Source: Bacilli bacterium
GTDB lineage: Bacteria > Bacillota > Bacilli > RF39 > UBA660
Reading direction: 5' to 3'
DNA: 64,000 nt
Assembly (NCBI GenBank): GCA_017525855.1
Contig: JAFXSE010000118.1
Span: 186,001-250,000, forward strand
Shown here: positions 17,249 through 26,220 of the stretch, piece after piece
Numbering within the stretch: the first letter of the stretch is position 1
How the letters are laid out: each line of letters begins with the position of its first letter
The notes under the pieces: generated by a model
Databases searched by the model: none
What the model was told of the DNA's origin: nothing
Seen by the model: only the letters and a program-made list of their open reading frames with translations
Translations under genes and position numbers: made by a program

Positions 17249-17869
17249 TTATAAAACTTTAGTTTTACTTTTTTCTTTTTTATCTAGAGCATATCCTAGT
17301 AAGAAAGGAAATGCCATAAGAGACAAACTTGAACTCAAATAAGTTAGATTAATGACAGCATCTTTACTTGTATCTGAAATCATTTTTTTATCATCATAAT
17401 CAGCATCAAAAGTAATATAATTAACTTCATAATTATTAAATTTTGGTATACTTTCAGTTTCCACATATGTACAATCACTAATACTAATTTTATCTTTTTG
17501 TGAATTTTCAATTAAATCAGATATACTTTTAGTATTTAATAATTTATTTTGATTACTAACATTTTCTTTTATAAACTCTATTGTATCATTAGATATTTCT
17601 TCTGTATCCACTAATAAAACTTTACTCTTATAACAACCATCTGATACTTCTTCATAAGGTGTTCTTATTGCAATAGCATCCCCATTATAATCTTTAGTAG
17701 TATAAAAATCCACTGATTTTTCTTCATCACTAATTGTAACCTTATGTCCTTCATATTTATTATGTGTAAAAGGTATTACTCCTCTATTAACAAATGAATA
17801 ACCATTTACAGTCTCCATACCTACAGAACATATAAATGCTGCTAAATATATTTTTAAATTCTTTCTCAC
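17249..17869 (-). CDS. Hypothetical membrane/exported protein, 206 aa
   Basis: Unrecognised. A hydrophobic N-terminal segment (IYLAAFICSVGMETV) looks like a signal anchor, followed by an extracytoplasmic charged region (residues 25-165) and a C-terminal membrane segment (LTYLSSSLSLMAFPFLLGYAL) with a basic tail. Start codon is GTG, supported by GGGGAG five bases upstream. Own terminator. It lies between udp and recO with no operon partner. Confidence 0.6.
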   Translation of the reverse strand: MRKNLKIYLAAFICSVGMETVNGYSFVNRGVIPFTHNKYEGHKVTISDEEKSVDFYTTKDYNGDAIAIRTPYEEVSDGCYKSKVLLVDTEEISNDTIEFIKENVSNQNKLLNTKSISDLIENSQKDKISISDCTYVETESIPKFNNYEVNYITFDADYDDKKMISDTSKDAVINLTYLSSSLSLMAFPFLLGYALDKKEKSKTKVL

Positions 17870-17927
17870 TACAACTCCCCATTTCTAAAGCGAGTATATT
17901 TTAACATAAACTAGCTAATTTGTCAAA

Positions 17928-18665
17928 TTAAACAGTATTTATCACCTTTAACAAATTCTTTTTATTTCTTAGATAAATACCAGTATATTTATCATAATAC
18001 TGATCAATAAAATCATTAATTTCACTAATACTCTCATCTTTTAAATCAAGTTTTGTTATTTTATCTATATCTACATAATAAAACATTCTAATAAGTTTTA
18101 TAGTAGTAGGTTTAACAACAGTCTCTATTGTATGACAATTCTTACATATAAAACCTCCATGATCACTACTAAGAGTTAAAATGTTTTTATCATCTCCACA
18201 TAAACTACAACAATCAATACTAGGAGAAACGCCTAAATAATTAAGACATTTTAATTCCATTATATTAGTTAATATTAAAGGATTAAACCCCTCATCAATC
18301 TTTTGAAGTCCTGCTCTTAATAAGTCAAATAATGAGTTGTCATTACTCTGTTTAGCTACTTGTTCAAATAACATGAGTATGTATGTAGCATACGTAATAG
18401 CATCAAAATTACTTAATATGTTATTATAAGAGTTTTTAACATCAACATCGATTAATGTAGATAAACCATTTTCTTTATAGTAAATATGAAAAGAGCCATA
18501 AATCAATTTACGGCTTACACCTCTTAATTTATTTTTCATATTGCGACATCCTTTAGACATAACACCTATAAGGCCACGATCTTTAGTTAATACATTTAAA
18601 ATTTTACTTGATTCACTATAATTAGTTTCTCTAATTACTATTCCCTCTATTACATCTATTTTCAT
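17928..18665 (-). CDS. recO: DNA repair protein RecO
   Basis: Loads RecA onto gapped DNA with RecR. The 245-residue protein has an N-terminal OB fold (IEGIVIRETNYSESSKILNV, GLIGVMSKGCRN), a helical middle and a C-terminal zinc site CCSLCGD ... CKNCH (about residues 151-178). Position after era and yqzL is the conserved Bacillus order. Starts directly after the yqzL stop. Confidence 0.93.
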   Translation of the reverse strand: MKIDVIEGIVIRETNYSESSKILNVLTKDRGLIGVMSKGCRNMKNKLRGVSRKLIYGSFHIYYKENGLSTLIDVDVKNSYNNILSNFDAITYATYILMLFEQVAKQSNDNSLFDLLRAGLQKIDEGFNPLILTNIMELKCLNYLGVSPSIDCCSLCGDDKNILTLSSDHGGFICKNCHTIETVVKPTTIKLIRMFYYVDIDKITKLDLKDESISEINDFIDQYYDKYTGIYLRNKKNLLKVINTV

Positions 18666-18752
18666 TCACTCACCATCTTTTAGCTTTATATATAATAAAT
18701 AATAATTAATATCCCCTGTTTCTTTAAATAATTTCCATAATGTTTCTTTCAT
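18666..18752 (-). CDS. yqzL: YqzL-family small protein
   Basis: A 28-residue protein, MKETLWKLFKETGDINYYLL, then YIKLKDGE. The W-x-x-F/L-x-x-TG-I/D-x-YLL pattern and its place between era and recO are those of Bacillus YqzL (unknown function). It overlaps neither neighbour and ends one base before the recO start. SD GGGTGAT. Confidence 0.8.
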   Translation of the reverse strand: MKETLWKLFKETGDINYYLLYIKLKDGE

Positions 18753-18753
18753 A

Positions 18754-18784
18754 AAAATCACCCTATTTATATAGTGGTGATTTT
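18754..18784 (-). promoter_or_regulatory. Hairpin sequestering the yqzL ribosome binding site
   Basis: AAAATCACC and GGTGATTTT form an inverted repeat in the era-yqzL gap, and on the minus strand the second arm contains the GGTGAT SD of yqzL. A closely similar leader stands before the DUF421 gene at 40565-40592. Confidence 0.4.
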
Positions 18785-18793
18785 CATATTTTT

Positions 18794-19678
18794 TTATTCA
18801 TCTTCTTTTAAACCTAATTCAGAAAAGTATTTTTCTTCATCTCTCCAATTTTTAAGAGTTTTTACATATGTTTCTAAATATACTTTCTTACCTAGAAACT
18901 TCTCCATATCAACTCTTGCTCTTGTTCCTATTTCTTTCAACATCAAACCTTTTTTACCAATTATAATTGGCTTAATATTTTCTCTTTCTACTATAATTAG
19001 TACACTTATATTAACCTGATTTTCCTCTTCTACATATTGTTCTGTATAGCATGTTACAGTATATGGTATTTCATCATGAGTTAATTGTAATACCTTTTCA
19101 CGAACAAACTCCGCCATAATAAATTTTAATGAAACATTAGTAAGTTCTTCTTCTGAATAAATCCTATCTTGATCTTCCAAATAATTTTTAATAGTACTCA
19201 AAAGTTCATCTATATTGTTTTTATTTAAAGCAGATATTGGTATTATTTCTTTAAATGGATATAAATCTTTACTTTTTACAATAGTTTTTAAAATTTGTTC
19301 ATGTGATAAAGAATCAATTTTATTAATTACTAAAAATACAGGTATATCAATATCCTTTAATTTATTTAAAACAGCTATATCCTTTTTACCAATACCCGTT
19401 TTAGCATCAATTAAAAATAATATTAAATCTACATCATTTACACTCGAATAACTCTTTTTATTCATTAAGCTTTCAAGTTTATTAAGGGGCTTATTTACCC
19501 CAGGTGTATCAACAAAAATTATTTGACTATCATTATCATTATATATTCCATTAATTAAATTTCTTGTTGTTCCAGCCTTATCAGATATAATCGCTAATTT
19601 CATATTTAAAATACTATTTAATAGTGTACTTTTACCAACATTAGGTCGTCCTACTATACTGACTGATCCTACTTTCAT
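18794..19678 (-). CDS. era: GTPase Era
   Basis: Ribosome assembly GTPase binding the 3' end of 16S rRNA. 294 residues: G1 GRPNVGKSTL near residue 10, G2 region AGTTRN, G3 DTPGV, G4 NKID, and the C-terminal KH domain with IGKKGLMLKEIGTRAR and a final LGKKVYLETYVKT. ATG overlaps the stop of cdd by one base, showing translational coupling in the ybeY-cdd-era-yqzL-recO set. Confidence 0.96.
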   Translation of the reverse strand: MKVGSVSIVGRPNVGKSTLLNSILNMKLAIISDKAGTTRNLINGIYNDNDSQIIFVDTPGVNKPLNKLESLMNKKSYSSVNDVDLILFLIDAKTGIGKKDIAVLNKLKDIDIPVFLVINKIDSLSHEQILKTIVKSKDLYPFKEIIPISALNKNNIDELLSTIKNYLEDQDRIYSEEELTNVSLKFIMAEFVREKVLQLTHDEIPYTVTCYTEQYVEEENQVNISVLIIVERENIKPIIIGKKGLMLKEIGTRARVDMEKFLGKKVYLETYVKTLKNWRDEEKYFSELGLKEDE

Positions 19679-20076
19679 TATTTGACATCCTCTTCTCTAA
19701 ACTCTTCAAACGGATAAGGACATAATTGTTCAACAGTAAACTCTGTCACATTTCCAGTTTGTGAGTAACAATATACCATAGCATTCTTATCAAACAATTC
19801 TGAAATCATTTGTCTGCATACAAAACAAGGGAATCCTGGATTTTCGTTATTAGATGCTAAAATATGTATTTCTTTAAATTCACCTTTCTTTACTCCAGAA
19901 GCTATAGCTGAAAAAATTGCAACTCTTTCTGCACATGCTCCTGCTCTCGTAGAACAATCCTCTACATTTGTCCCAATAAACTCTCTATTATCTTTAGTTA
20001 CAACTATTGCACTCACTGAAAACTTTGTATAAGGTGAGTAACTATTCTTTCTAATTTCTAATAATTTTTCAAACAT
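19678..20076 (-). CDS. cdd: Cytidine deaminase
   Basis: Deaminates cytidine and deoxycytidine. 132 residues with YSPYTKFSVSA at the start, the catalytic CAE motif (GACAERVA) and the zinc pair PCFVCRQ. Directly downstream of ybeY (two-base gap) and coupled to era, as in Bacillus. Confidence 0.94.
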   Translation of the reverse strand: MFEKLLEIRKNSYSPYTKFSVSAIVVTKDNREFIGTNVEDCSTRAGACAERVAIFSAIASGVKKGEFKEIHILASNNENPGFPCFVCRQMISELFDKNAMVYCYSQTGNVTEFTVEQLCPYPFEEFREEDVK

Positions 20077-20078
20077 AC

Positions 20079-20534
20079 TTATACCTCTCTTGTTATATTA
20101 AACTCTTCTAATACTTCTTCTTGTTTACCAAACATTACTTTTTCATCTTCCTCTGTCATATGATCATACCCTAACAAATGATAAAAGCCATGCACAGCTA
20201 AAAAAGATAATTCTCTTTTAAATGAGTGTCCATATTCTTTTGCTTGTAAGTGAGCCTTATCTAAGCTTATATAAATATCACCTAACATCCTAATATCGCT
20301 ACCATTAATAATGGTATTATCATCTTCCAAAGCAAAAGTAATTACATCGGTTTCTCTATCAATATTTCGATAATTCTTATTTAATTCATGAATATATTGA
20401 TTATCAACAAATATAACATCAAAAGATGTATTTTCTAACTTCTCCTTTTCCATCGCAAACATTAAAACATCATTGAGTAATTGTTCTTCCTGAACTTCTT
20501 CATCTGTTAAATTATTAAACTCTATTTTATTCAT
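20079..20534 (-). CDS. ybeY: rRNA maturation endoribonuclease YbeY
   Basis: Single-strand endoribonuclease of rRNA processing and quality control. 151 residues with the zinc motif HGFYHLLGYDH at about 115-125 and the preceding RETDVITFALEDD and LGDIYIS strands. Two bases before cdd. Confidence 0.95.
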   Translation of the reverse strand: MNKIEFNNLTDEEVQEEQLLNDVLMFAMEKEKLENTSFDVIFVDNQYIHELNKNYRNIDRETDVITFALEDDNTIINGSDIRMLGDIYISLDKAHLQAKEYGHSFKRELSFLAVHGFYHLLGYDHMTEEDEKVMFGKQEEVLEEFNITREV

Positions 20535-20541
20535 AATCCAC

Positions 20542-21144
20542 CTACCATACTACTGCAACAATACATAAAAGTATTAAAATTGAAACTATATTTAAAAACC
20601 ATTCTTTTCCACAAAAAGATGGAGCCCTATTTTTGAAATGACAAATACCTTTATATAGGTAATATCCAAAATAACCACCTATAGTATTTAAAATAATATC
20701 ATCCACATCAAATACTCTACCAATTGTTAATTGAACACATTCAATTGATAAAGATGCAAGTACTGTCAAAAAAACTATTAATTTAGCATTATAATCATTC
20801 TTTAATGTATATGATGTAAAAAGACCAAAAGGTACAAACATAATTAAATTACCTAAAACATTTTTAAAAAACAGTCTACTACCAATCTTATATCGAAATA
20901 TTTCTTTAAATGGAATAAAATTATTACTAGACCAATTAACAACATCTTGACCAGTTACAACCTGGAATAACATAAGAACATAAATTATCATAGAAAGCAT
21001 AATCAATTCCTTATATAATACTACATGTTCATGCTTTTTTATAAGATAACATACTCTAATTGAAATAATAATAACCATCGAAACAAAGACCATAGGCCAA
21101 GTCATATTAATAACATCACTAATAGTACTAGTTACTGTTCTCAC
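20542..21144 (-). CDS. VanZ-like membrane protein
   Basis: About 200 residues with five membrane segments. The stretch NNFIPFKEIF, then LGNLIMFVPFGLF, SIECVQLTIGRVFDVDDIIL and NTIGGYFGY is the VanZ-like signature (IPF, NxxxFxPxG, E-Q, D-x-DD-x-xxN-x-xG). The family has been linked to glycopeptide or antimicrobial tolerance and membrane lipid handling, but in this location it is generally of unknown role. I choose the GTG at 21144 with GAGGGTG upstream; the gene overlaps the end of yqfD by 17 bases. The true start could be nearby. Confidence 0.75.
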   Translation of the reverse strand: MRTVTSTISDVINMTWPMVFVSMVIIISIRVCYLIKKHEHVVLYKELIMLSMIIYVLMLFQVVTGQDVVNWSSNNFIPFKEIFRYKIGSRLFFKNVLGNLIMFVPFGLFTSYTLKNDYNAKLIVFLTVLASLSIECVQLTIGRVFDVDDIILNTIGGYFGYYLYKGICHFKNRAPSFCGKEWFLNIVSILILLCIVAVVW

Positions 21145-22312
21145 TTTCTTCACCCTCTTGTAGTTCACCAGATATTTTTACATAATCAGTAATATCTTCT
21201 TGAACCTTGAAAAACACATCTACTATTATTGTACTATTATTTATAGTCTTTTTCAAAACTTTTTTATTTAAAATAACATCCTCATCTTTTAATTTTGTTT
21301 TTAAACTCTTAATAGCTAGTTTCAATGCCTCTTTTTCTGCGTTACTAGTTGTAAATTTTTTATCTATTATTTTTAATTCATAGTTTTCTTCAACTACTAA
21401 TTTAAAAGGCAAAAAATTACTTTTTAATAAAACTCTATCAAATGTTTCATATGACTTATTTTTATCTTTAATAGGAAGTGAAATTCTTTTATTAGAAATT
21501 CGTATTGTTAAGGCTTTAAAAGTATTTCCTGTACGTATTTCTTCATGATATCTTTTAGGAAGACTAACACCTACTTTATACCAAACTTCACCTAAAACCT
21601 TTCCATCAGCTTTTACTTTTGCTACTTCCCTATCTCTATTCATTATAGTACCACTAATTAAAACATCTCCCTTTTTTACATAATCATATTTTTTTCTAAT
21701 TATTTCACCAGCTGATGCTTCAATCTTAACTATCATAGAATCCTTTTTAGCAACAATATTCCTAAAATAATTATCCTCATTTTTTTGATTAGTCAATCTC
21801 TCCTCAACATTAACAATATATTTAGTACCAATATTATCTATTTCCAACCATTCCAATTTATCTTTTTCTTTTTCTAAAATCTTATTTCTAATCTCTTCTT
21901 TCTTTTCATAAGATACTCTAAATTTATATTTTTCCAATCCAAACTCTTTTAAGTCTTGTAAAACAAGCTGTCTTATTTCTTCTTTTTGATGCACTACTTC
22001 TATTGAAAATATAAGTTGAGATAAAAAAATAATTATAAATAATGTAAATAACAAAAAAATTAAAATAAACTTGTATTTTTTTATTAAGTGTTTTAGTTTC
22101 AAAAAACCATAATGATTTATTATTGATATTCTATAACTAGTTTTCATTTCAATTATTTTCCTATAATCTTCTTCAAGTACTGTTATCTTAACTTCGTCTT
22201 CACTTTCTACTATATTAAAAAGTTTCACTTTTTTCATAACAAGCATCTTTAAAAAACTATTAGGATTTTTACCTTTAATACTTAATCTATACCTATTCAT
22301 TGTTAAGTTCAA
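21128..22312 (-). CDS. yqfD: Sporulation protein YqfD
   Basis: 394-residue membrane protein with one membrane segment (FILIFLLFTLFIIIFLSQLI, about residues 80-100). N-terminal domain RYRLSIKGKNPNSFLKMLV and a long extracytoplasmic part with VVKIEASAGEIIRKKYDYVKKGDVLISG, the YqfD signature. Required for efficient sporulation in Bacillus. Overlaps yqfC at the start by 20 bases, so coupled to it. Confidence 0.88.
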   Translation of the reverse strand: MNLTMNRYRLSIKGKNPNSFLKMLVMKKVKLFNIVESEDEVKITVLEEDYRKIIEMKTSYRISIINHYGFLKLKHLIKKYKFILIFLLFTLFIIIFLSQLIFSIEVVHQKEEIRQLVLQDLKEFGLEKYKFRVSYEKKEEIRNKILEKEKDKLEWLEIDNIGTKYIVNVEERLTNQKNEDNYFRNIVAKKDSMIVKIEASAGEIIRKKYDYVKKGDVLISGTIMNRDREVAKVKADGKVLGEVWYKVGVSLPKRYHEEIRTGNTFKALTIRISNKRISLPIKDKNKSYETFDRVLLKSNFLPFKLVVEENYELKIIDKKFTTSNAEKEALKLAIKSLKTKLKDEDVILNKKVLKKTINNSTIIVDVFFKVQEDITDYVKISGELQEGEESENSN

Positions 22313-22532
22313 CTCTCTTAATTATTCCTAAAATAAGTACTTCATTATCTAAAAGTTTATTTAATTTTAAATCTTTCCCGAATACCTTAATTTTGTTTTT
22401 ACCTTTTGTAAAACTTATTTCATTTTCCGTAATGTCCCTTAACCTATCATAATTACAAATATTTACTCTATCTTCAAAAACTATTATTTTTAACTCATTA
22501 TCAGATATATACTCTCTTAAGCTTTTTAACAT
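22293..22532 (-). CDS. yqfC: Sporulation protein YqfC
   Basis: 79-residue YabP/YqfC-family protein: SLREYISDNELKIIVFEDRV, DRLRDITENEISFT and VFGKDLKLNKLLDNEVLILG. Gene order yqfC-yqfD is universal in endospore formers. Sigma-E-dependent in B. subtilis; the upstream gap of 54 bases here contains the yqeY terminator. Confidence 0.85.
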   Translation of the reverse strand: MLKSLREYISDNELKIIVFEDRVNICNYDRLRDITENEISFTKGKNKIKVFGKDLKLNKLLDNEVLILGIIKRVELNNE

Positions 22533-22553
22533 TATATCACCAATAAATTATAT

Positions 22554-22576
22554 GAAAAAAATGACTATTTAGTCAT
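22554..22576 (-). terminator. Terminator after yqeY
   Basis: ATGACT-ATTT-AGTCAT followed on the minus strand by seven T's, just after the yqeY stop. Confidence 0.85.
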
Positions 22577-22585
22577 CTCTATTTA

Positions 22586-23023
22586 TTAGTTTAATTTTTC
22601 TTTTATCTTAGAACTTATTTTTGACATATCAAAACGACCTTTAACTTTTGGAGTAACAAGTCCCATAACTTTACCCATATCTTTCATTGAAGTAGGATTT
22701 ACCTCATTAAAAATGTCATCAATTATCTTATCAACTTCTTCTTCTGTTAATTGTTCTGGTAAATACTTTTTCAAAATCTCTACTTCTTTTGTAGTCTTTT
22801 CTACTAAATCATTTCTATTACCTTTTTCAAATTCCTTTATTGACTCATTTCTTGTCTTAATTTCTCTTGCTATAACTTCTGTAAGTAAATCATCATTTAC
22901 TTCTCTTTTCTTATCAATTCTTTCTTTATCAAGACTACCCTTTGCCATCCTAAGTACTGATAATGTTTCTTTATCTTGACTTTTCATTGCTTCTTTTATA
23001 TCATTCATAAACTTTTCTAACAT
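22586..23023 (-). CDS. yqeY: GatB/YqeY domain protein
   Basis: 145 residues: LEKFMNDIKEAMKSQDKETL, SVLRMAKGSLDKERID, EKTTKEVEILKKYLPEQLTE and the C-terminal GatB-like tail MKDMGKVMGLVTPKVKGRFD. Found after rpsU in many Firmicutes. Possible role in charging-related tRNA binding, unproven. Confidence 0.93.
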   Translation of the reverse strand: MLEKFMNDIKEAMKSQDKETLSVLRMAKGSLDKERIDKKREVNDDLLTEVIAREIKTRNESIKEFEKGNRNDLVEKTTKEVEILKKYLPEQLTEEEVDKIIDDIFNEVNPTSMKDMGKVMGLVTPKVKGRFDMSKISSKIKEKLN

Positions 23024-23057
23024 AACATCACCCTCCTCTTTAATTATACATTATTTT

Positions 23058-23087
23058 AAAAAAAAGAAAAGAGACAACTTAGTCTCT
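23058..23087 (-). terminator. Terminator of rpsU
   Basis: AGAGAC-TAAGTT-GTCTCT on the minus strand, overlapping the rpsU stop codon, then a U-rich tract. It may be partly read through into yqeY. Confidence 0.75.
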
Positions 23088-23279
23088 ATCTCTATTAGCT
23101 TTATTTCTTTTTCTTGAATTTTTAATGCCTTCTTTTTTAGCTGCACGTCTACGAACGCCTGGTTTATCATAACATTCTCTTTTTTTGCACTCAGAAGGGA
23201 CACCATCTCTAGCCACTTTTTGTTTAAATTTTCTTAGAGCCATATCTAAGTTTCCATTTTTAACAGTTACTTGTGTCAT
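23079..23279 (-). CDS. rpsU: 30S ribosomal protein S21
   Basis: 66 residues; N-terminus MTQVTVKNGNLDMALRKFKQ and VARDGVPSECKKRECYDKPG, then RRRAAKKEG. Binds the platform of the 30S subunit near the anti-SD region. A longer basic C-terminal tail than in B. subtilis (KNSRKRNKANRDRD). A consensus sigma-A promoter is visible upstream. Confidence 0.95.
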   Translation of the reverse strand: MTQVTVKNGNLDMALRKFKQKVARDGVPSECKKRECYDKPGVRRRAAKKEGIKNSRKRNKANRDRD

Positions 23280-23315
23280 TGAATTTCCCTCCCTTCATTT
23301 CCATAACTACAATGA

Positions 23316-23344
23316 ATTATAGCAAAAAAGTATTTATTTTTCAA
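23316..23344 (-). promoter_or_regulatory. Sigma-A promoter of rpsU
   Basis: On the minus strand TTGAAA, a 17-base spacer, then TATAAT. Confidence 0.85.
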
Positions 23345-23449
23345 CAATATTCGTGATTTTTTTTACTTTTTTTACATTTTTTAGTTAAATTCATCTGTTT
23401 TTTAAATATATGATATAGTCTATAAAGAATTACTATAAACTAAATAGAA

Positions 23450-23620
23450 TTAATTTAAAGGGCACATTTTTCCTTCTGTGATTCTTCTAAAACTAGAACC
23501 AACTGATTTACCAACATCAAAAAATATTTTTACTATTCCCGAAACAGCATTAATTATTGTACCAGAAATACTTGATCCTCCTATTATACTCTCCAATTTT
23601 CTATTATCTATTTTATTCAT
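23450..23620 (-). CDS. Double-glycine leader peptide 2, bacteriocin-like
   Basis: A 56-residue peptide. Residues 1-15 are a typical C39 leader, MNKIDNRKLESIIGG, with Leu at -7 and hydrophobics at -4 and -3 before Gly-Gly. The predicted 41-residue mature peptide is SSISGTIINAVSGIVKIFFD, then VGKSVGSSFRRITEGKMCPLN: an amphipathic helix with a GxxxG pattern, a basic tail and one Cys near the end. Its ATG overlaps the stop codon of the first peptide gene, with GAGG five bases upstream, so the pair is made together. Export and cleavage by the adjacent C39 ABC transporter is inferred. Antibacterial peptide or signal are the main options. Confidence 0.75.
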   Translation of the reverse strand: MNKIDNRKLESIIGGSSISGTIINAVSGIVKIFFDVGKSVGSSFRRITEGKMCPLN

Positions 23621-23768
23621 TACAACCTCTTGGATGAGTAAATCCTTCTAGTACTCCTGATATAAACACAGAAATAGTAGTAACAGCCAAAATAATACCT
23701 CCAAAAATACCAATTGAAGCAGCTCCACCTACTACGCCTTCTAATTTATTATTTTCTAATTTCTTCAT
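23613..23768 (-). CDS. Double-glycine leader peptide 1, bacteriocin-like
   Basis: A 51-residue peptide. Leader MKKLENNKLEGVVGG, then a very hydrophobic mature part of 36 residues, AASIGIFGGIILAVTTISVF and ISGVLEGFTHPRGCNE. It has glycine spacing (GIFGG) suited to helix packing and a single Cys near the C-terminus. GGAGG stands seven bases before the ATG. It starts two bases after the stop of the small membrane protein gene and overlaps the second peptide. The pair resembles class IIb two-peptide bacteriocins, but neither sequence matches one I know, and there is no obvious immunity gene unless the 23771 gene serves. Confidence 0.78.
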   Translation of the reverse strand: MKKLENNKLEGVVGGAASIGIFGGIILAVTTISVFISGVLEGFTHPRGCNE

Positions 23769-23770
23769 AA

Positions 23771-24151
23771 TCATTCCTCCCAACATTTCATAAATAATTT
23801 AAAAAAACTTTTTCTTCCTCCATAGACACTCATATCAACAACACTATCTAATTTTTTCATATTGCACTTTAACAACAAACTATCATAATTTTTATAATAG
23901 TTTTTTTCACGACTTATTATTTCAACATTAATTTTTAAAGAATTAATATACACATAAGGATTTTTTTCTAATTCCTTAACAATATATTTATCAACCACAA
24001 CATTATAGACATTATCAATTACCCAATTTGCTTTTATAACATAATAATTAGGTATATATTTCTTAAATACATTTATAAAAATAGAAATAGTTATCACAAT
24101 AATTACAAAATTAACTATAAACAAATTCTCATCCTTTTTATACTTCATCAT
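23771..24151 (-). CDS. Small membrane protein of the C39 export locus
   Basis: 126 residues, unrecognised. One N-terminal membrane helix (LFIVNFVIIVITISIFINVF), then an extracytoplasmic domain with YNVVVDKYIVKELEKNPYVY and a basic, Cys-containing end (KLFMKCWEE). It overlaps the end of the exporter gene by 14 bases and is followed two bases later by the first peptide. By position it could be an immunity protein, an accessory factor for export in place of the HlyD-type adaptor, or a peptide-modification partner. Nothing in the sequence decides. Confidence 0.65.
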   Translation of the reverse strand: MMKYKKDENLFIVNFVIIVITISIFINVFKKYIPNYYVIKANWVIDNVYNVVVDKYIVKELEKNPYVYINSLKINVEIISREKNYYKNYDSLLLKCNMKKLDSVVDMSVYGGRKSFFKLFMKCWEE

Positions 24152-26213
24152 ATACTTTTCCTTCTTTTAACTTTACAACTCTCGTATATAAATCCTTATT
24201 AATCATTCTATGACTTATAATAATAACTGTCTTATCTTTCAAATACCTAAACATATCAGTTAATATTTTCCTTTCCTGCTTTTCATCAATTTGACTTAAA
24301 GCTTCATCAAAAATAAAAATATTACTATTATTCAGTAGTGTTCTAGCAAGAATTATTTTTTGTCTTTCTCCTCCACTAAGACTTAATCCCTCATCATCAA
24401 CTAAAGTATTTAGTTTTGCATCCTTTTTATCAATTATTTCCTTTGCATTAGTAATTTCACATACCTTCTCTAAATCATCAAAACTAATATTTCTATCTAA
24501 AGTAATATTGTTTTTTATCGTATCTTTAAAAAGATGTTCATTTTGACTAACATAAGAAATTTCATTTCTAAGTATATCTAAATGATGATGATTGATATCA
24601 ATACCATTAATTTTAATACAACCAAATGGAACTTCAATATATCTCATAAGCATTTTCATCATAGTACTTTTACCACTACCACTATCACCATAAAAGAATA
24701 TTTTTTCTTTAGGTTTAATAATAAAACTTAAGTTATTAAATATATTATTACTATTAAAACCATAAGTTAAATCACGATACTCAACAACACCATTTAATTT
24801 TATTTCTTTAAAATAATTACTACAATTAAAATTTTCTTCCTTAATCATAAATAAGTTTTCTATTCTACTTTTAGAAATTCTATATTTATAATAATCACTG
24901 TATAAAGATAAAATCCTATTAAAAGAGCCAAAGTAGTATCTAACAATACTTTCCAAAACTATTATTATTCCAAGATTAATTTTATTATCTATCACTCTTA
25001 ATGAGAGCAGTAGGAAAAACAAGATATAAAAAGAATCATGTATAATCTCTTTTAATAAATTAGTAATTAAATTAGTAGTCATGACAGAATACAAACTATT
25101 TAAACAACATTCATATATTCTATAAAACTTACTAATTATTTTTCTTTCTAAATGTAAATTTTTAATTGTAGATTGCTTTTCTAAAGCCTCAATAAAAACA
25201 GTATTAACTTTATCAAGTTTACTCTTATATTTTTCTAATCTAGTCTTTATTACTCTATTACTTACAAGTTGGATAACAAAAAGTATAAAACTTAAGAAAA
25301 CAGTTATAATAAAAAGAATAATATTCTTATTAAACAAAACTACTATGAAAACTAAAACAACAAGTACATCTGCAGTAAAAGTTACTAATAAATTAGTAAG
25401 AAAACTTTTAATAGTATTTAAATCCTCCATTCTCGACATAATTTCACCAGTTGTTCTATTTTTATAATAAATGTAAGGAAGTAGAATAAGTTTATGATAG
25501 TATTTTTTAGTAATATATTCATCTAAAAGAATATTAAAAGTCATACTAGTTTTTTCTCTTAGAAAAGTGTTTAAGATTTTTAGAAAGTAAATTAAAATAA
25601 ATATATTGGTAATGATATAAATATTATTTTTCATTCCAATATTAATACCATTATTCAATAAGAGAGTAAAATGAAAACTACAAAGAATATTAAGACAAAA
25701 ACTAACAATAGAAAGTATTATTATATATACTAAATAACCTTTATTATTTAACGAAAATAACTTAATCCAATTTTTAACGGTTTTTTTTACTCCAATATTT
25801 GGCAATACTCCTTGATTTTTTAAATATATAAAGTTATAACTCGTTATTAAATTAAACTGAGAAAAAGACATTTTTATCTTCCCTTTATCAGGATCCATAA
25901 CTATTAATTGTCTTTTTATTCTATCTATTTGATATATAACAATAAAATGTTTCAAATTCTTATTAATTATTACATGAGCAATTAAGGGTAAATATTCATC
26001 CTTTATATCTTCTAATTTACCATTTAAACCATAAGCATCAAACCCCAAATCACAAGCTGCCTCTACCAACTTATAAGCATTCACACCACTTTTCGTAGTA
26101 TTTGTCTTTTCTCTTAAATACTCAATTGGAATATTTCCACCATAGTATCTAATAATAGAAAGTAAACAACAAACACCGCAATCCATATTACCATCCTGTT
26201 TTACTATCTCCAC
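24138..26213 (-). CDS. Peptidase-containing ABC exporter (C39) for double-glycine peptides
   Basis: 691-residue bacteriocin-type transporter that cleaves leaders and exports peptides. Residues 1-130 are a C39 peptidase: Gln6 (oxyanion), Cys12 in DCGVCC, His89 (KHFIVIY) and Asp107 (VMDPDKG). Residues about 150-430 form six membrane helices; the rest is the nucleotide-binding domain with Walker A GDSGSGKS, signature LSGGERQK and Walker B IFIFDEA. All catalytic residues are intact. It heads a four-gene unit with the membrane protein and two peptides. Resembles ComA, LagD and BlpA exporters. The upstream 24 bases are identical to those of comEA. Confidence 0.93.
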   Translation of the reverse strand: MEIVKQDGNMDCGVCCLLSIIRYYGGNIPIEYLREKTNTTKSGVNAYKLVEAACDLGFDAYGLNGKLEDIKDEYLPLIAHVIINKNLKHFIVIYQIDRIKRQLIVMDPDKGKIKMSFSQFNLITSYNFIYLKNQGVLPNIGVKKTVKNWIKLFSLNNKGYLVYIIILSIVSFCLNILCSFHFTLLLNNGINIGMKNNIYIITNIFILIYFLKILNTFLREKTSMTFNILLDEYITKKYYHKLILLPYIYYKNRTTGEIMSRMEDLNTIKSFLTNLLVTFTADVLVVLVFIVVLFNKNIILFIITVFLSFILFVIQLVSNRVIKTRLEKYKSKLDKVNTVFIEALEKQSTIKNLHLERKIISKFYRIYECCLNSLYSVMTTNLITNLLKEIIHDSFYILFFLLLSLRVIDNKINLGIIIVLESIVRYYFGSFNRILSLYSDYYKYRISKSRIENLFMIKEENFNCSNYFKEIKLNGVVEYRDLTYGFNSNNIFNNLSFIIKPKEKIFFYGDSGSGKSTMMKMLMRYIEVPFGCIKINGIDINHHHLDILRNEISYVSQNEHLFKDTIKNNITLDRNISFDDLEKVCEITNAKEIIDKKDAKLNTLVDDEGLSLSGGERQKIILARTLLNNSNIFIFDEALSQIDEKQERKILTDMFRYLKDKTVIIISHRMINKDLYTRVVKLKEGKVYDEV

Positions 26214-26220
26214 ATATCAT

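Noticed and set aside
23280..23450. A further small peptide gene after peptide 2
   Set aside because: Minus strand has no SD plus start with a sensible reading frame; only the rpsU promoter is seen.
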